A DNA stretch of 64,000 nt, from contig CAWBCW010000027.1 of NCBI GenBank assembly GCA_963787345.1, positions 310,001-374,000 on the forward strand, written 5' to 3'. This DNA is from Bacillus_BD sp963787345 (GTDB lineage: Bacteria > Bacillota > Bacilli > Bacillales > Cytobacillaceae). Shown here piece by piece: positions 1 to 8,750 of the stretch (position 1 is its first letter; each line of letters begins with the position of its first letter). Under the pieces are notes generated by a model. The model searched no databases, had not been told where the DNA came from, and saw nothing but the letters and a program-made list of their open reading frames with translations. The translations under genes were made by a program, and so were the position numbers.

Positions 1-72
1 GGCAGCTCCCACAAATACCCCATTTGTTATAAGAATAATTAGAAAAATGATGGAACAAACCGCTTTCTTCAC
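1..72 (-). CDS. Secreted or membrane protein, N-terminal fragment
   Basis: An open frame runs on the minus strand from a GTG at 72 to the window edge and gives 24 residues beginning VKKAVCSIIFLIILITNGVF. The two lysines followed by a hydrophobic run ending near GAA look like a signal peptide. A run of six or more G residues 6-12 bases before the GTG can serve as ribosome binding site. Only the export signal is visible, so the mature product cannot be named. In B. subtilis the cell-wall protease gene wprA lies near yisL, but nothing seen here identifies this as wprA. Confidence 0.45.
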   Translation of the reverse strand, partial: MKKAVCSIIFLIILITNGVFVGAA

Positions 73-455
73 CTTTAATCCCCCCACATCCCTGCCAAAA
101 TATTATATTGGAATTTACTTTATTTGTTCTTTAAGAGTAGCCTTTTCTTGAAAAGCCGTCAATAAAAATACTGTTATTTTCAAATCTTCTGTACATTAGC
201 CTTTTCTTTAGACCAATACAGTACTTCAGTGTCAGATTGACCGTTAACAGAATACTCTATCATACCAACTCTTTACGTATATACGTAACATACAGTCTAT
301 GCATCGCATCCTAAATGGTTATTTGTCCCGAAACTGAATCATCGTGTTTAAAACTTCAGATTTCTGTCTAAAAATAGATAATGGCTTATTTAATAATTTT
401 GCCCTAAATTAGAATAACATCATGAATTTGTTTTGTTTGGAGGTGTTTTAAGTCC
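73..455. other. AT-rich intergenic region with a perfect 16-bp palindrome
   Basis: No credible coding frame or structured RNA is seen between the divergent fragment at 1-72 and the gene at 456. The one clear signal is a perfect palindrome at 273-288 (TTACGTATATACGTAA), of a size typical for a dimeric repressor site. I see no confident sigma-A promoter. Confidence 0.4.
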
Positions 456-1016
456 TTGGAAAAGCAGCAACGTAATAAACTAATCCAACATCAGCAGCGT
501 GCCTTTACAGAAGGTTCTGTTGAATATATAAATGAACAATGGGTATTTTTCGATGATGAAACAGAAGAAGCTACACTTTTAAACGTGTGGATAAATGAGG
601 AAATGGAAGTATTCCTATACAATCGCTGGAGAAAAGGCATATTAAAAAATGATGGCATGATTGACTTAGGGAATGACCACTATCATTTAAAAGATCAGGA
701 TTTAATCAAAATTCGTAAACATTTAGTCTACTCTTTAGAACAGTTACTAGCAGAAATTAATGATGATGCCTTTTGTCAATTCATCATCAATTTAAATTCC
801 TTACAGTTTTCAATTTACGATTGTATTTATTGCTATAATCATTTAAATTTTCTCACCGAAGGCAGTCAGAAAAGCGGCGTTAACTTCATTGTTTTTGATA
901 ATGGAGACAATATTTGTACGGTCCAACATCACTTCGTTTATTACGAGAAAAGAAGCGATCGCTTTGAATTCACTTTAAGTTCAGGTAAACGAATGGTTAT
1001 TGAAAAAATTGGCTAA
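456..1016 (+). CDS. Conserved Bacillus protein of unknown function (YisN/DUF2777-like)
   Basis: A 186-residue soluble protein starting with TTG, with a good ribosome binding site (GGAGGTG at 439-445). It is acidic and rich in aromatic residues, with no signal peptide or membrane segment. The N-terminal 60 residues (EYINEQWVFFDDE, VWINEEMEVFLYNRW) look like a small beta-rich fold. The middle holds a cysteine-containing stretch (YDCIYCYNHL). Its position next to yisL matches the neighbourhood of B. subtilis yisN, and the sequence is reminiscent of the DUF2777 family, but this is from memory and the function is unknown. Confidence 0.7.
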   Translation: MEKQQRNKLIQHQQRAFTEGSVEYINEQWVFFDDETEEATLLNVWINEEMEVFLYNRWRKGILKNDGMIDLGNDHYHLKDQDLIKIRKHLVYSLEQLLAEINDDAFCQFIINLNSLQFSIYDCIYCYNHLNFLTEGSQKSGVNFIVFDNGDNICTVQHHFVYYEKRSDRFEFTLSSGKRMVIEKIG

Positions 1017-1030
1017 ATATATGAAAAAGA

Positions 1031-1069
1031 GTGCGAGGGATCTTCTAGTAACCAGAAGATCCCTCGCAC
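1031..1069. terminator. Bidirectional terminator
   Basis: A perfect 16-bp stem (GTGCGAGGGATCTTCT and its complement) with a 7-base loop lies between two convergent genes. It probably ends both the 456-1016 gene and yisL. Confidence 0.85.
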
Positions 1070-1082
1070 TATTTGATTTAGG

Positions 1083-1427
1083 TTAAATATAAATTCCCAT
1101 TGGGAGAGTAAGACCTAAATAAACGACAGCAATCAATGCAGCAATTAATAAAATCCAGGCAAGGCCAGCTGGCTTTCCTTTTTTTGTTGATCCTAAAACC
1201 ATTTCCATGAAAACAATGACAAGAACTCCTAATAAGGCCTTAACCCCATAGCTTCCGGTAATCCCAGGTAACAGCATTCCCCCTGTTACAATAATTAAAA
1301 GATAGAATACTCGCAAAATCATCGTAACAATTTTATACGGTCGTTTGTTATCTTTCTTATGTAGTGAAATTGCCACAAAAAATAAAATTAATGCGATAAC
1401 CCATGTTGTAATATGTGCATGTGTCAT
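1083..1427 (-). CDS. yisL: UPF0344 membrane protein YisL
   Basis: A 114-residue protein that is almost entirely hydrophobic, with four predicted membrane segments (about residues 8-24, 34-52, 60-80 and 90-112). The opening MTHAHITTWVIALILFFVAI, a basic KKDNKRPYK loop and a following LLIIVTGGMLL segment are recognisable as the YisL (DUF1516/UPF0344) family, whose usual length is about 115-120 residues. Function is not known. GAGGAGGG precedes the ATG. It is convergent with the upstream gene and shares its terminator. Confidence 0.88.
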   Translation of the reverse strand: MTHAHITTWVIALILFFVAISLHKKDNKRPYKIVTMILRVFYLLIIVTGGMLLPGITGSYGVKALLGVLVIVFMEMVLGSTKKGKPAGLAWILLIAALIAVVYLGLTLPMGIYI

Positions 1428-1501
1428 ATTCTTCTTCCCTCCTCTACATAATTCAGTTTTATCTTAACATAGCGAATTAGAAAAACCTACCAATATGGTG
1501 C

Positions 1502-2698
1502 TTACTCTAACTCCACCTCTCTACGCAATTTTTGTTTCTTCCAATAACTAAAATTCCTCCATACCCACTCAGCTGGCCCATAATAATGATACTTTAGCCA
1601 AAGTTTGCTAAAGATTATTTGAAATAGATAAATGACAAGAACAAGAAGGGTTCCAAATACAACCGATACTTTTCCATAAAGACCCAATCCATACTGATAA
1701 AAAATCAGAACAGTGAAAATGGATTGAAACAGATAATTAGAAAAAGACATTCTCCCAACATAAGACATCGCCAATAATCCATTTCTTACTCCTTTCGTAT
1801 CAGCAAGCAAGACAATGAGTAAACCGTAAGCAATCGCCAAAAGCGGGCCACCAAAGATATCTTGAATATAGTTAGTCGCAAGATTATTCGTTAGGATATA
1901 GGGAATCAGTTTAAGTAATACTCCCAATATAAAGGTAATAAAAAATATAAGTCTAAATGCCTTTCGATTTTTCTCAATCTGTTCAAGCCATTTATACTTT
2001 GCAATGCCACCACCAATTAAAAACAATGGAAATAGCATGAAAAACTGTGTCATAATCCCAAAGAAGTTATTCGTGTAAGACCAATCTTTTATCCGTTGTT
2101 CAGTAATTTCAAAAAAGCTCCCATTTTGATAGATTTCTATTGATTGAGAAATCAATGCAGGGTTTTCAATAGAAAAATCCTTTCCAGACGATAAAATGAT
2201 TATCGCAACGAGCAAACATAAGAAAAAGAAGTTTGGTAAAAGATAAAAGATGCTTCCAGTAATCATCATGCTTTTTCCGCTTAATTTTATAAACAGAAGA
2301 AAAACAAATCCGAGTAAAGCATAATTGAACAAAATATCCCCATGCCAGATAAAAAAAGCATGTAATAAGCCGATGATTCCTAACAGACCAAGTCTTCTTA
2401 AAACGATCGGATAAAAAACAAGTCCTTTTTTCTGTGTTTTTTCCCATAACATGACAAGGCCATATCCAAAAAGAATTGAAAATAACGGATAAAAACTTGC
2501 TTGTATAAAAACATCGATAAACATATAGATTCCTCTATCGAGAGGATCCTTCCACCATTCTAATGGCTCAATATACAATAACGGTGAATGGAATGATAAC
2601 ATGTTTACTAAAAAAATGCCTAATATAGCAAACCCTCTCATCATGTCTAACGAAGCTATTCTATTTTTTTCTGTGCGTTGATTAGGTGTTACTTTCAT
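1502..2698 (-). CDS. DUF418 family multi-pass membrane protein (YeiB-like)
   Basis: About 398 residues with roughly ten membrane helices. The N-terminal RIASLDMMRGFAILGIFLVN and the C-terminal block with LLAMSYVGRMSFSNYLFQS and HYYGPAEWVWR are typical of DUF418 proteins such as E. coli YeiB and B. subtilis YxaH/YrkO. These are thought to be transport-related membrane proteins, but the substrate is unknown. The frame is open to 2740. I chose the ATG at 2698 (MKVTPNQ) because AAAGGGA lies 8 bases upstream of it, whereas the farther ATG has no clear ribosome binding site. It stands alone, divergent from the gerP operon. Confidence 0.85.
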   Translation of the reverse strand: MKVTPNQRTEKNRIASLDMMRGFAILGIFLVNMLSFHSPLLYIEPLEWWKDPLDRGIYMFIDVFIQASFYPLFSILFGYGLVMLWEKTQKKGLVFYPIVLRRLGLLGIIGLLHAFFIWHGDILFNYALLGFVFLLFIKLSGKSMMITGSIFYLLPNFFFLCLLVAIIILSSGKDFSIENPALISQSIEIYQNGSFFEITEQRIKDWSYTNNFFGIMTQFFMLFPLFLIGGGIAKYKWLEQIEKNRKAFRLIFFITFILGVLLKLIPYILTNNLATNYIQDIFGGPLLAIAYGLLIVLLADTKGVRNGLLAMSYVGRMSFSNYLFQSIFTVLIFYQYGLGLYGKVSVVFGTLLVLVIYLFQIIFSKLWLKYHYYGPAEWVWRNFSYWKKQKLRREVELE

Positions 2699-2855
2699 AT
2701 TCCAATTCCCTTTCATTTTAAAGGTAAAGATTACAATCATCCTATTAATGATATATTCTAAGATAAGAAACGATTATCCTTGTTTTTATTTGATTTCGCA
2801 TATTAAAGAAAATACTCGCATATTTATAAACAAACCTTGTCACACAACAATACTC

Positions 2856-2882
2856 ACCTTTTTTCCATCAATACATACAATA
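2856..2882 (+). promoter_or_regulatory. Candidate sigma-K promoter of the gerP operon
   Basis: CATACAATA at 2874-2882 matches the sigma-K -10 consensus CATANNNTA. An AC at 2856-2857 stands 16 bases upstream, the expected position of the short sigma-K -35. B. subtilis gerP is known to be expressed in the mother cell under sigma-K with GerE. The gap to gerPA is about 70 bases. Confidence 0.6.
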
Positions 2883-2954
2883 TAAAAAACTAGGCAAAGA
2901 ATCCACTTGTTACAGATTCTTAACCTAATTCAATATTATTAAAGGGTGTTATAA

Positions 2955-3176
2955 ATGCCAGCTATTGTGGGTGTTGTTCAAGTTATAAATATCAGTTCTG
3001 CTGCTGTTTTCCATATCGGTGATACTTTTAAAATAACGGCTAATTCTAATGCAAAAACTTTTGCCGGAGCTGGTTCCTTTAATACAGGAGATAACGTAAA
3101 TTTACAAAACTATCAAAGTGCAACGAATACATTTGATCAGGATAATATCGATCAAGGTAACTTCTTTAATGTATAG
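2955..3176 (+). CDS. gerPA: Spore germination protein GerPA
   Basis: A 73-residue protein, the usual GerPA length. It opens MPAIVGVVQVINISSAAVFH and carries the family core GDTFKITANSNAKTFAGAGS and a tail ending in NFFNV. GerP proteins are made late in the mother cell and are needed for the spore coat to become permeable to germinants. The N-terminal pattern (VQVINI, FHIGD) recurs in GerPD, GerPE and GerPF, so these are paralogues. It is the first gene of gerPABCDEF, preceded by AAAGGGTG. Confidence 0.93.
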   Translation: MPAIVGVVQVINISSAAVFHIGDTFKITANSNAKTFAGAGSFNTGDNVNLQNYQSATNTFDQDNIDQGNFFNV

Positions 3177-3243
3177 GTAACTTTATGCTCCTTCACAAAA
3201 TATCATATCTCTTCTTCAGACAAATAAAAAAGTGGTGATTTTA

Positions 3244-3474
3244 ATGAATCTCTACGTTCAACAATCCATAACGATTCAATTCTTAAAAGTAAATAGTGTT
3301 ACAAATTCCTCCGTTTTACAAATTGGAAGTGCTGGAATAATTAAACCAGCTACTAATTTATATAACACAGGAGGATTTACAGGAGCAGCTCCTGAAATAC
3401 AAGGACCGATACCCATTACCGCTGGATTTCACCAGACCGCTCCATTGGTTCCTTTGACATCTACAAGTCGATAA
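3244..3474 (+). CDS. gerPB: Spore germination protein GerPB
   Basis: A 76-residue protein starting MNLYVQQSITIQFLKVNSVT and ending in a proline-rich segment (GPIPITAGFHQTAPLVPL), as in GerPB of other bacilli (about 77 residues). Open frame extends to 3232, but AGTGGTG just ahead of the ATG at 3244 makes that the better start. It has the same role in coat permeability as the rest of the operon, and lies 67 bases after gerPA. Confidence 0.92.
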   Translation: MNLYVQQSITIQFLKVNSVTNSSVLQIGSAGIIKPATNLYNTGGFTGAAPEIQGPIPITAGFHQTAPLVPLTSTSR

Positions 3475-3541
3475 ATCTCCAGTAATATTCTTTTGAAAAA
3501 GTCCAGTTCGTTATGAAATGAGGGTTTCGTGAGGTGGGACA

Positions 3542-4150
3542 ATGAATCAGGATATTTATCAAATACTCCAATCCATGCAAACTTATATATATAATCAAGA
3601 TAACGTAATACGAAAAATGCACAAGAAAATTCAGTCTTTAGAGAAGCAACTATCTGAACTTCAGAAACGACCTCCCGTTCATATTGATCGCATGGAATAT
3701 AAATTTGATCAGCTAAAAGTCGAAACTCTTGAGGGTACTTTAAATATCGGACTTAATCCCTCTGATTTACAAGGAATAGAGGATTTTTCAGTACCTAATA
3801 GAGATGGCAAGGGACCTCTTGAACCAAATGAAAGAATGTCAATGTTCACAGAAATAGAAAGTTTGACGAACCAATACCTTGATGAAAATCTTCAGTCTAT
3901 TATCGCTGACACATGCCAAAAATTACATTATAAAGTGGATGAAACTTATCATGATTTTATTCTTCAAGATATTAAAAGGCAACTTCCTAATCGAATTGAG
4001 GCTTATTTAACTCAGGCTGTAAGAAATGAACAAACAAAAGAACAACAAAAAGACTGGATTGTTGAACAATTAAAAACAGAAATTCAAAATGGTGTTTTAG
4101 CGTTTCTGCAACATTTACCCCATAATATGAATGGAGAGAAAAAAGAATGA
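3542..4150 (+). CDS. gerPC: Spore germination protein GerPC
   Basis: A 202-residue protein, the only large member of the operon and unrelated to the small paralogues. The N-terminal 45 residues form a coiled coil (MHKKIQSLEKQLSELQKRP), followed by HIDRMEYKFDQLKVETLEGT, a signature of GerPC. The C-terminal half is helical (ESLTNQYLDENLQSIIADTC). It is required with the other GerP proteins for germinant access through the coat. GAGGTGGGACA precedes the ATG, and its TGA overlaps the ATG of gerPD (ATGA), implying coupled translation. Confidence 0.92.
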   Translation: MNQDIYQILQSMQTYIYNQDNVIRKMHKKIQSLEKQLSELQKRPPVHIDRMEYKFDQLKVETLEGTLNIGLNPSDLQGIEDFSVPNRDGKGPLEPNERMSMFTEIESLTNQYLDENLQSIIADTCQKLHYKVDETYHDFILQDIKRQLPNRIEAYLTQAVRNEQTKEQQKDWIVEQLKTEIQNGVLAFLQHLPHNMNGEKKE

Positions 4151-4320
4151 ATTTTGAAGTAGTAAACCGTGATATTTGTATTGGTAATATTACTGTGCTC
4201 GGTGTTTCAAGTTCCTCAGTTTTAATGGTGGGGGATACCGATACCATTCAGCTTACTTCCCTTTTTGATACTCCGCCTGAATCATTAATTATCGGTCCAT
4301 TTGTACCGTTGGGACTATAA
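4147..4320 (+). CDS. gerPD: Spore germination protein GerPD
   Basis: A small frame of 57 residues, MNFEVVNRDICIGNITVLGV... ending IIGPFVPLGL. It shares the paralogue pattern of the operon (V-I-G-I-x-V-x-G-V-S-S-S-S-V-x-x-V-G-D), matching GerPD of other Bacillus species in length (about 58 residues) and position. Its ATG overlaps the stop of gerPC, and its TAA overlaps the ATG of gerPE (TAATG), so gerPC, gerPD and gerPE are translationally coupled. Confidence 0.9.
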   Translation: MNFEVVNRDICIGNITVLGVSSSSVLMVGDTDTIQLTSLFDTPPESLIIGPFVPLGL

Positions 4321-4724
4321 TGTTAACAAGAGTATCGAAAGTAGACAACGTTAAAGTAAAATCAATAATTTTCGGGTCTTACATCCAAATTGGTGATTCA
4401 AACGAAATGAATGGTTTGGCTCGTATTCTTGCCGTGCAGAGACAAAGGGAAGTATTTTATAGTAATGAAGGCGATTTTTCTTTATTTAAAATTTATTCCT
4501 ATCCACTTCCGTTACCACCAATAAATGAACCGTTAACGATCCATACAACTTCACCAAATCCGATTATTAAAGTAGGCTCAATTGATGTAACTGCACTAAG
4601 TACCTCTGCCTTTATGCATATAGGAAATACCAAACATATCACCATGGAAACTAGAGTTTTACACATTAGACAACTTGAAACGGTTGATGAACCCATCAAC
4701 TTCACTAGAGAGGAGGAGGAATAA
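4320..4724 (+). CDS. gerPE: Spore germination protein GerPE
   Basis: A 134-residue protein beginning MLTRVSKVDNVKVKSIIFGS, then YIQIGDS, and a second half with IKVGSIDVTALSTSAFMHIG. The two halves look like two copies of the small GerP motif (V-x-x-I-x-x-G-S-x-x-x-I-G), which is normal for GerPE. Role as for the other GerP proteins. The start overlaps the gerPD stop, and the stop is one base before the gerPF ATG. Confidence 0.92.
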   Translation: MLTRVSKVDNVKVKSIIFGSYIQIGDSNEMNGLARILAVQRQREVFYSNEGDFSLFKIYSYPLPLPPINEPLTIHTTSPNPIIKVGSIDVTALSTSAFMHIGNTKHITMETRVLHIRQLETVDEPINFTREEEE

Positions 4725-4725
4725 A

Positions 4726-4944
4726 ATGCCTGCATTTGTTGGCCAAACACAAATCATAAATATTGGTGGCGGAAATGTTCAATTTGGTGATGCACTAAAT
4801 ATTTCACCTAAAAGTAATTCCAAATCAACTTTGGGTTCTGGAGCTGCTAATACTGCTGCATTCGTCATGGCAAACAATGGAATAAGCGCAACAAATCATT
4901 TTGATACCAATTTAATTGACCAACCTAACGTTGGAAACAATTGA
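4726..4944 (+). CDS. gerPF: Spore germination protein GerPF
   Basis: A 72-residue protein starting MPAFVGQTQIINIGGGNVQF with GDALNISPKSNSKSTLGSGA, closely parallel to GerPA, and ending in NVGNN. The ATG at 4726 is chosen over an in-frame ATG at 4675, which lies inside gerPE. AGGAGGAGGA immediately upstream, inside the gerPE 3' end, is a strong ribosome binding site. It is the last gene of the operon. Confidence 0.93.
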   Translation: MPAFVGQTQIINIGGGNVQFGDALNISPKSNSKSTLGSGAANTAAFVMANNGISATNHFDTNLIDQPNVGNN

Positions 4945-4978
4945 AAAAACGGTAGGGAATCTTACACCTACCGTTTTT
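4945..4978. terminator. Bidirectional terminator shared by gerPF and addA
   Basis: A 12-bp stem (AAAAACGGTAGG with CCTACCGTTTTT) follows the gerPF stop directly. It overlaps the last codons of convergent addA, so it can end transcription from both sides. Confidence 0.85.
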
Positions 4979-7900
4979 CCTTTTCTAATTTTAAAATATG
5001 GGCTCCATCAAAGAAAAATAGATAACGCTCTGCTACCTTCCGTTTATAAATTTGTTCAATCGCCTTCGTATACAGTTCAATTTGAACCCGATAGCGCTTT
5101 TCAAGAATAGGTCTGGCTTCTTCAAATCCGCCTTTAAAGCGACCGGTAATGCCATCTGTTTTATAGTCGACTAGAACGAGACCGCCTTCATCTTCAAAAA
5201 GACAATCAATGATTCCTTGAACGAAAACCGGTTCATCTTCCCCTTTCCAATCCGCATAAGCCTCACTTGCCTGCAGAAAGAAGCTGAATGGTACTTCCCG
5301 ATCTAATTTTTTAGCCTTTTTCATCCGTTGTCCTAATTGAGATTGAACAAATGAAATTAAAAATTCGGGATTAATCGTACTTTTTTGCTCTTCTGTAAGC
5401 AATTCTTTACGAACCATTTCTTGTAATAAATGATCAATAGACTCATGATTTATCGCTTTTTCAAGCTCTATATGCTGCATAACCATATGCATAGCCGTTC
5501 CTATTTCAGCGGGTGACAGCGCCTTTTCTTGCATAAAACGCGGACGATTCATTAACGGCTTTTTAAATCTCTTTAAAAGCTCTGTACCGCTTGCCTCATC
5601 AGTAATTTCTCTCTGTCTTTTTATTTCAGAAACAGATTGTTTAGAACGATGCGTTGAAGCACTATTAAAAGAATATTTCCATGAAAGTCGTTCTCCAATC
5701 TCTTCTTTAAATGGAGATTGGATTGAAATAGATTTACCTTCTGCAATCTTTTCAAGCCATGTTTCATCCATCTCTTCCCGTTCTTCCTCAATATTAATGT
5801 CCTTTGGCTTCAATACTTCTATTTTCCAACAAGATGGATGCCCGATGAGATCGTCAGGAACATGTGAGGACGGACGAACATCTTCACCTAGTAATATGTG
5901 ACAATCTCGATGGCGGATAAGTGAAGGCCCCACCCAATCTAGATAACTACCTGCTGACGCTCGATCATAATCATTCAAAAGCCAATCACGATGGTCAAGA
6001 GTTTTTTCCCATTTCTCTAGGTTTTTCTGCAAACTTTTAACAGATGCTAGTAAATATAATTTCTCTTTCGCTCTCGTTAATGCTACATATAAAACACGCA
6101 TCTCTTCTGCCAGCATTTCCATCTTTTTCTTTCTTTTAAAAGCAAGCTGTGGCAATGAGGAATACGTAATTCGTTTATCCACATTCACATATTTCGTAGC
6201 AAATCCAAGTTCTTTATCTAATAAATATGGCTTTCGTAAATCCATCATATTAAAACTGCGGCCTAAACCTCCCACAAACACAACTGGAAATTCCAGCCCT
6301 TTACTGCTGTGAATTGTCATGATGCGGACCACATCTTCCTGTTCTCCTAATGCACGTGCAGCCCCTAAGTCATCCCCGCGCTCTTGCATTCGTTCAATAA
6401 ACCGCAGAAATCGGAATAAACCTCTAAATGAAGTTGCTTCATATTGGCGGGCACGGTCATAAAGGGCTCTTAAATTGGCTTGTCGCTGTTTCCCGCCAGG
6501 AAGCCCGCCTACATAATCATAGAAATGAGTATCTCGATAAAGCTGCCAAATTAAGGAGGCTAAAGAGTCTTGCCTTGCCATTGACCGCCAATCCTTTAAC
6601 ATGAAATAAAAGGGTTTGACCTTATTGTATACAGACTCATCAGCACCTGTTGGTTTTTGACGACAGAATGTGGATAAAGCATCGTAAAACGAGCCATTTT
6701 TTTGGTGAATCCGAATAAGGGCTAGCTCATCTTCCTGTAATCCAACAATGGGTGAGCGCAGTACTGAAGCCAGTGGGATATCTTGATACGGATTATCAAT
6801 GACTTTTAATAGCGACATCATAATCGTTATTTCAGTTGCTTGAAAATAGCCTGTTGAAAGGTTAGCATAGATCGGAATCCCTTGCTGTTTAAATTCCTCC
6901 ATAATTTGCGGTGCCCATGTCATCGAACGGAGTAAAATTACAATATCCCGATACATGACAGGACGTTCACTGTTCGTTTTTGGATTGTAAACCGCATTTT
7001 GATTGGCAATCATCGCTTTAACTTTAGCTGCCATCACTCTCGCTTCAAGTTGCGACTGTTCCAATTCAACGACATCAAAAGTTGAATCATCTTCACTGTC
7101 TGGCTGAGGTTCATCCGCCCCTTCTTTTTCAAGATCCACTACCATCAATTCAACAGGAAATGGATGATCTTCAGGGTAAGAGGCACCTTTGACAAGTTCA
7201 GCCGCTTCGTTGTATTCAATCTCACCAACACTAACTCCCATAATTTGTTTAAATAAATAATTCGTTCCAGACAAAACTTCTTTTCGGCTGCGGAAATTGC
7301 GGGCTAAATCGATTTTTAATCCAGTACTTTCTCCATCATCCTTAAAACGATTATATTTTCCTAGAAATAAATTTGGCTCTGCCAATCGAAACCGATAAAT
7401 CGATTGCTTTACGTCCCCGACCATAAATTTATTTCCTGTGCTTTCTTCTTCTTTTGACACAAGTCTAATAATTGCTTCCTGTACGGCATTAACATCTTGA
7501 TACTCGTCAACGAGTACTTCTTTAAATGTATGGCGATAATGAAGTGCCGCTTCAGAAGGTGCGATTTGTCCGTCTCGTTTCGCAGAAGGGTCCTGAAGGA
7601 TCTCAAGACAATAGTGTTCTAAATCGGCAAAATCCACTAATCCCTTTTCTACCTTCACCTCGCTGAATTTATCTGAAAAGGCTTGGACCAACCGTACTAA
7701 TGTGGCAATCAATGGTTTCATATCTTGCATATCACGAAGAAAACTTTCCGGTTTACGGTTAAATAACTCATCTTGTAAGGCCTTTAATTTTTTCTTCGCA
7801 TCATCTCTTAATTTCTGTGCCCGTTCCACTAACGACTTATCATACTCATCGCCTTTACATGTTTTGGCACGTGAAAAGCTCCAGCTTTGGATTGCTTCAT

Positions 7901-8750
7901 ATAAGGCATTCCAAGATTCTTTGCTTGCTGCTATCAACGTATCGATGATTTGCAAATCATCGACAAAGTTTTCTGCACGCGGGGCGGGACCTCCTGGTTG
8001 TTTCGTCAAGTCCAAACCGTTCTGGAGTATCCCCTTTATCCCTTCAAGCACAAGACCTACATCAACGAGCAACACTTCAATAAAAGGCAGTTCTTCTATT
8101 TTTGTAACCGATTCAACTTCATACATATTGATAATATCTTGTAAATAACTCTCCGGCGATGGATTCGAACGGGCAAAGTCATATAAATCCCGAATGATAT
8201 CCATTAACGCTACATCGCTGCGATCGTTTGTAAAGCTATCCACGACTCGAAAAAAGTCTTCATTATTCGGCTTCCCATACTCTTCTTCAAATAACTCATC
8301 TAGTACTTCATCACGTAAAAGCTGAGCTTCAGTTGAATCCGCAATTCGGAATCCAGGATCAATATCAATTAAATAATAATATTTTCGAATCACTTCTAAA
8401 CAAAAGGAGTGAATCGTTGAAATGGATGCTTTATTTAATAGACTCAACTGTTTTCGCAAATGAGTCGAAGTTGGATCTTCGTTTATCGCCTTTTCTAATG
8501 CCTCGCCAATTCGATTGCGCATTTCAGCCGCTGACGCATTTGTAAACGTAACAACTAATAGCTCATCTACATTGACCGGATTTTCCTTTGAGATGACTTT
8601 ATTAATCATTCTCTGGACTAATACGGCCGTTTTTCCAGAACCTGCAGCCGCCGCGACTAATATATCCTGACCCGCTGCCATAATCGCTTTCCATTGGTCA
8701 TCCGTCCACGTTGCACTTTCCGGTTTAGGAGGAATCTTATTTACCGTCAT
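4968..8750 (-). CDS. addA: ATP-dependent helicase/nuclease subunit A (AddA)
   Basis: A 1260-residue UvrD-like helicase fused to a RecB-type nuclease, the normal AddA length. Walker A AAAAGSGKT is at residues 33-41, and VDEYQDVN is the Walker B region. QSIYRFRLAEP, IVILLRSMTW, MTIHSSKGLEFPVVFVGGLG and RVLYVALTRAKEKLYL are further helicase motifs. Near the C terminus, VQGIIDCLFE and LVDYKTD form the nuclease site. AddAB resects double-strand breaks to load RecA, a role equivalent to RecBCD. The start overlaps addB by 14 bases, so the two are co-transcribed. In B. subtilis addA is followed by sbcD-sbcC; here it runs straight into convergent gerPF. Confidence 0.97.
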   Translation of the reverse strand: MTVNKIPPKPESATWTDDQWKAIMAAGQDILVAAAAGSGKTAVLVQRMINKVISKENPVNVDELLVVTFTNASAAEMRNRIGEALEKAINEDPTSTHLRKQLSLLNKASISTIHSFCLEVIRKYYYLIDIDPGFRIADSTEAQLLRDEVLDELFEEEYGKPNNEDFFRVVDSFTNDRSDVALMDIIRDLYDFARSNPSPESYLQDIINMYEVESVTKIEELPFIEVLLVDVGLVLEGIKGILQNGLDLTKQPGGPAPRAENFVDDLQIIDTLIAASKESWNALYEAIQSWSFSRAKTCKGDEYDKSLVERAQKLRDDAKKKLKALQDELFNRKPESFLRDMQDMKPLIATLVRLVQAFSDKFSEVKVEKGLVDFADLEHYCLEILQDPSAKRDGQIAPSEAALHYRHTFKEVLVDEYQDVNAVQEAIIRLVSKEEESTGNKFMVGDVKQSIYRFRLAEPNLFLGKYNRFKDDGESTGLKIDLARNFRSRKEVLSGTNYLFKQIMGVSVGEIEYNEAAELVKGASYPEDHPFPVELMVVDLEKEGADEPQPDSEDDSTFDVVELEQSQLEARVMAAKVKAMIANQNAVYNPKTNSERPVMYRDIVILLRSMTWAPQIMEEFKQQGIPIYANLSTGYFQATEITIMMSLLKVIDNPYQDIPLASVLRSPIVGLQEDELALIRIHQKNGSFYDALSTFCRQKPTGADESVYNKVKPFYFMLKDWRSMARQDSLASLIWQLYRDTHFYDYVGGLPGGKQRQANLRALYDRARQYEATSFRGLFRFLRFIERMQERGDDLGAARALGEQEDVVRIMTIHSSKGLEFPVVFVGGLGRSFNMMDLRKPYLLDKELGFATKYVNVDKRITYSSLPQLAFKRKKKMEMLAEEMRVLYVALTRAKEKLYLLASVKSLQKNLEKWEKTLDHRDWLLNDYDRASAGSYLDWVGPSLIRHRDCHILLGEDVRPSSHVPDDLIGHPSCWKIEVLKPKDINIEEEREEMDETWLEKIAEGKSISIQSPFKEEIGERLSWKYSFNSASTHRSKQSVSEIKRQREITDEASGTELLKRFKKPLMNRPRFMQEKALSPAEIGTAMHMVMQHIELEKAINHESIDHLLQEMVRKELLTEEQKSTINPEFLISFVQSQLGQRMKKAKKLDREVPFSFFLQASEAYADWKGEDEPVFVQGIIDCLFEDEGGLVLVDYKTDGITGRFKGGFEEARPILEKRYRVQIELYTKAIEQIYKRKVAERYLFFFDGAHILKLEKEKR

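Noticed and set aside
4675..4725. Upstream start for gerPF
   Set aside because: It would lie inside gerPE and give a lysine/arginine-rich extension not typical of the family. The strong AGGAGGAGGA site points to 4726.
7702..8148. 148-codon plus-strand frame inside addA
   Set aside because: It is antisense to a well-conserved helicase region, has no ribosome binding site and a serine-rich shadow composition.
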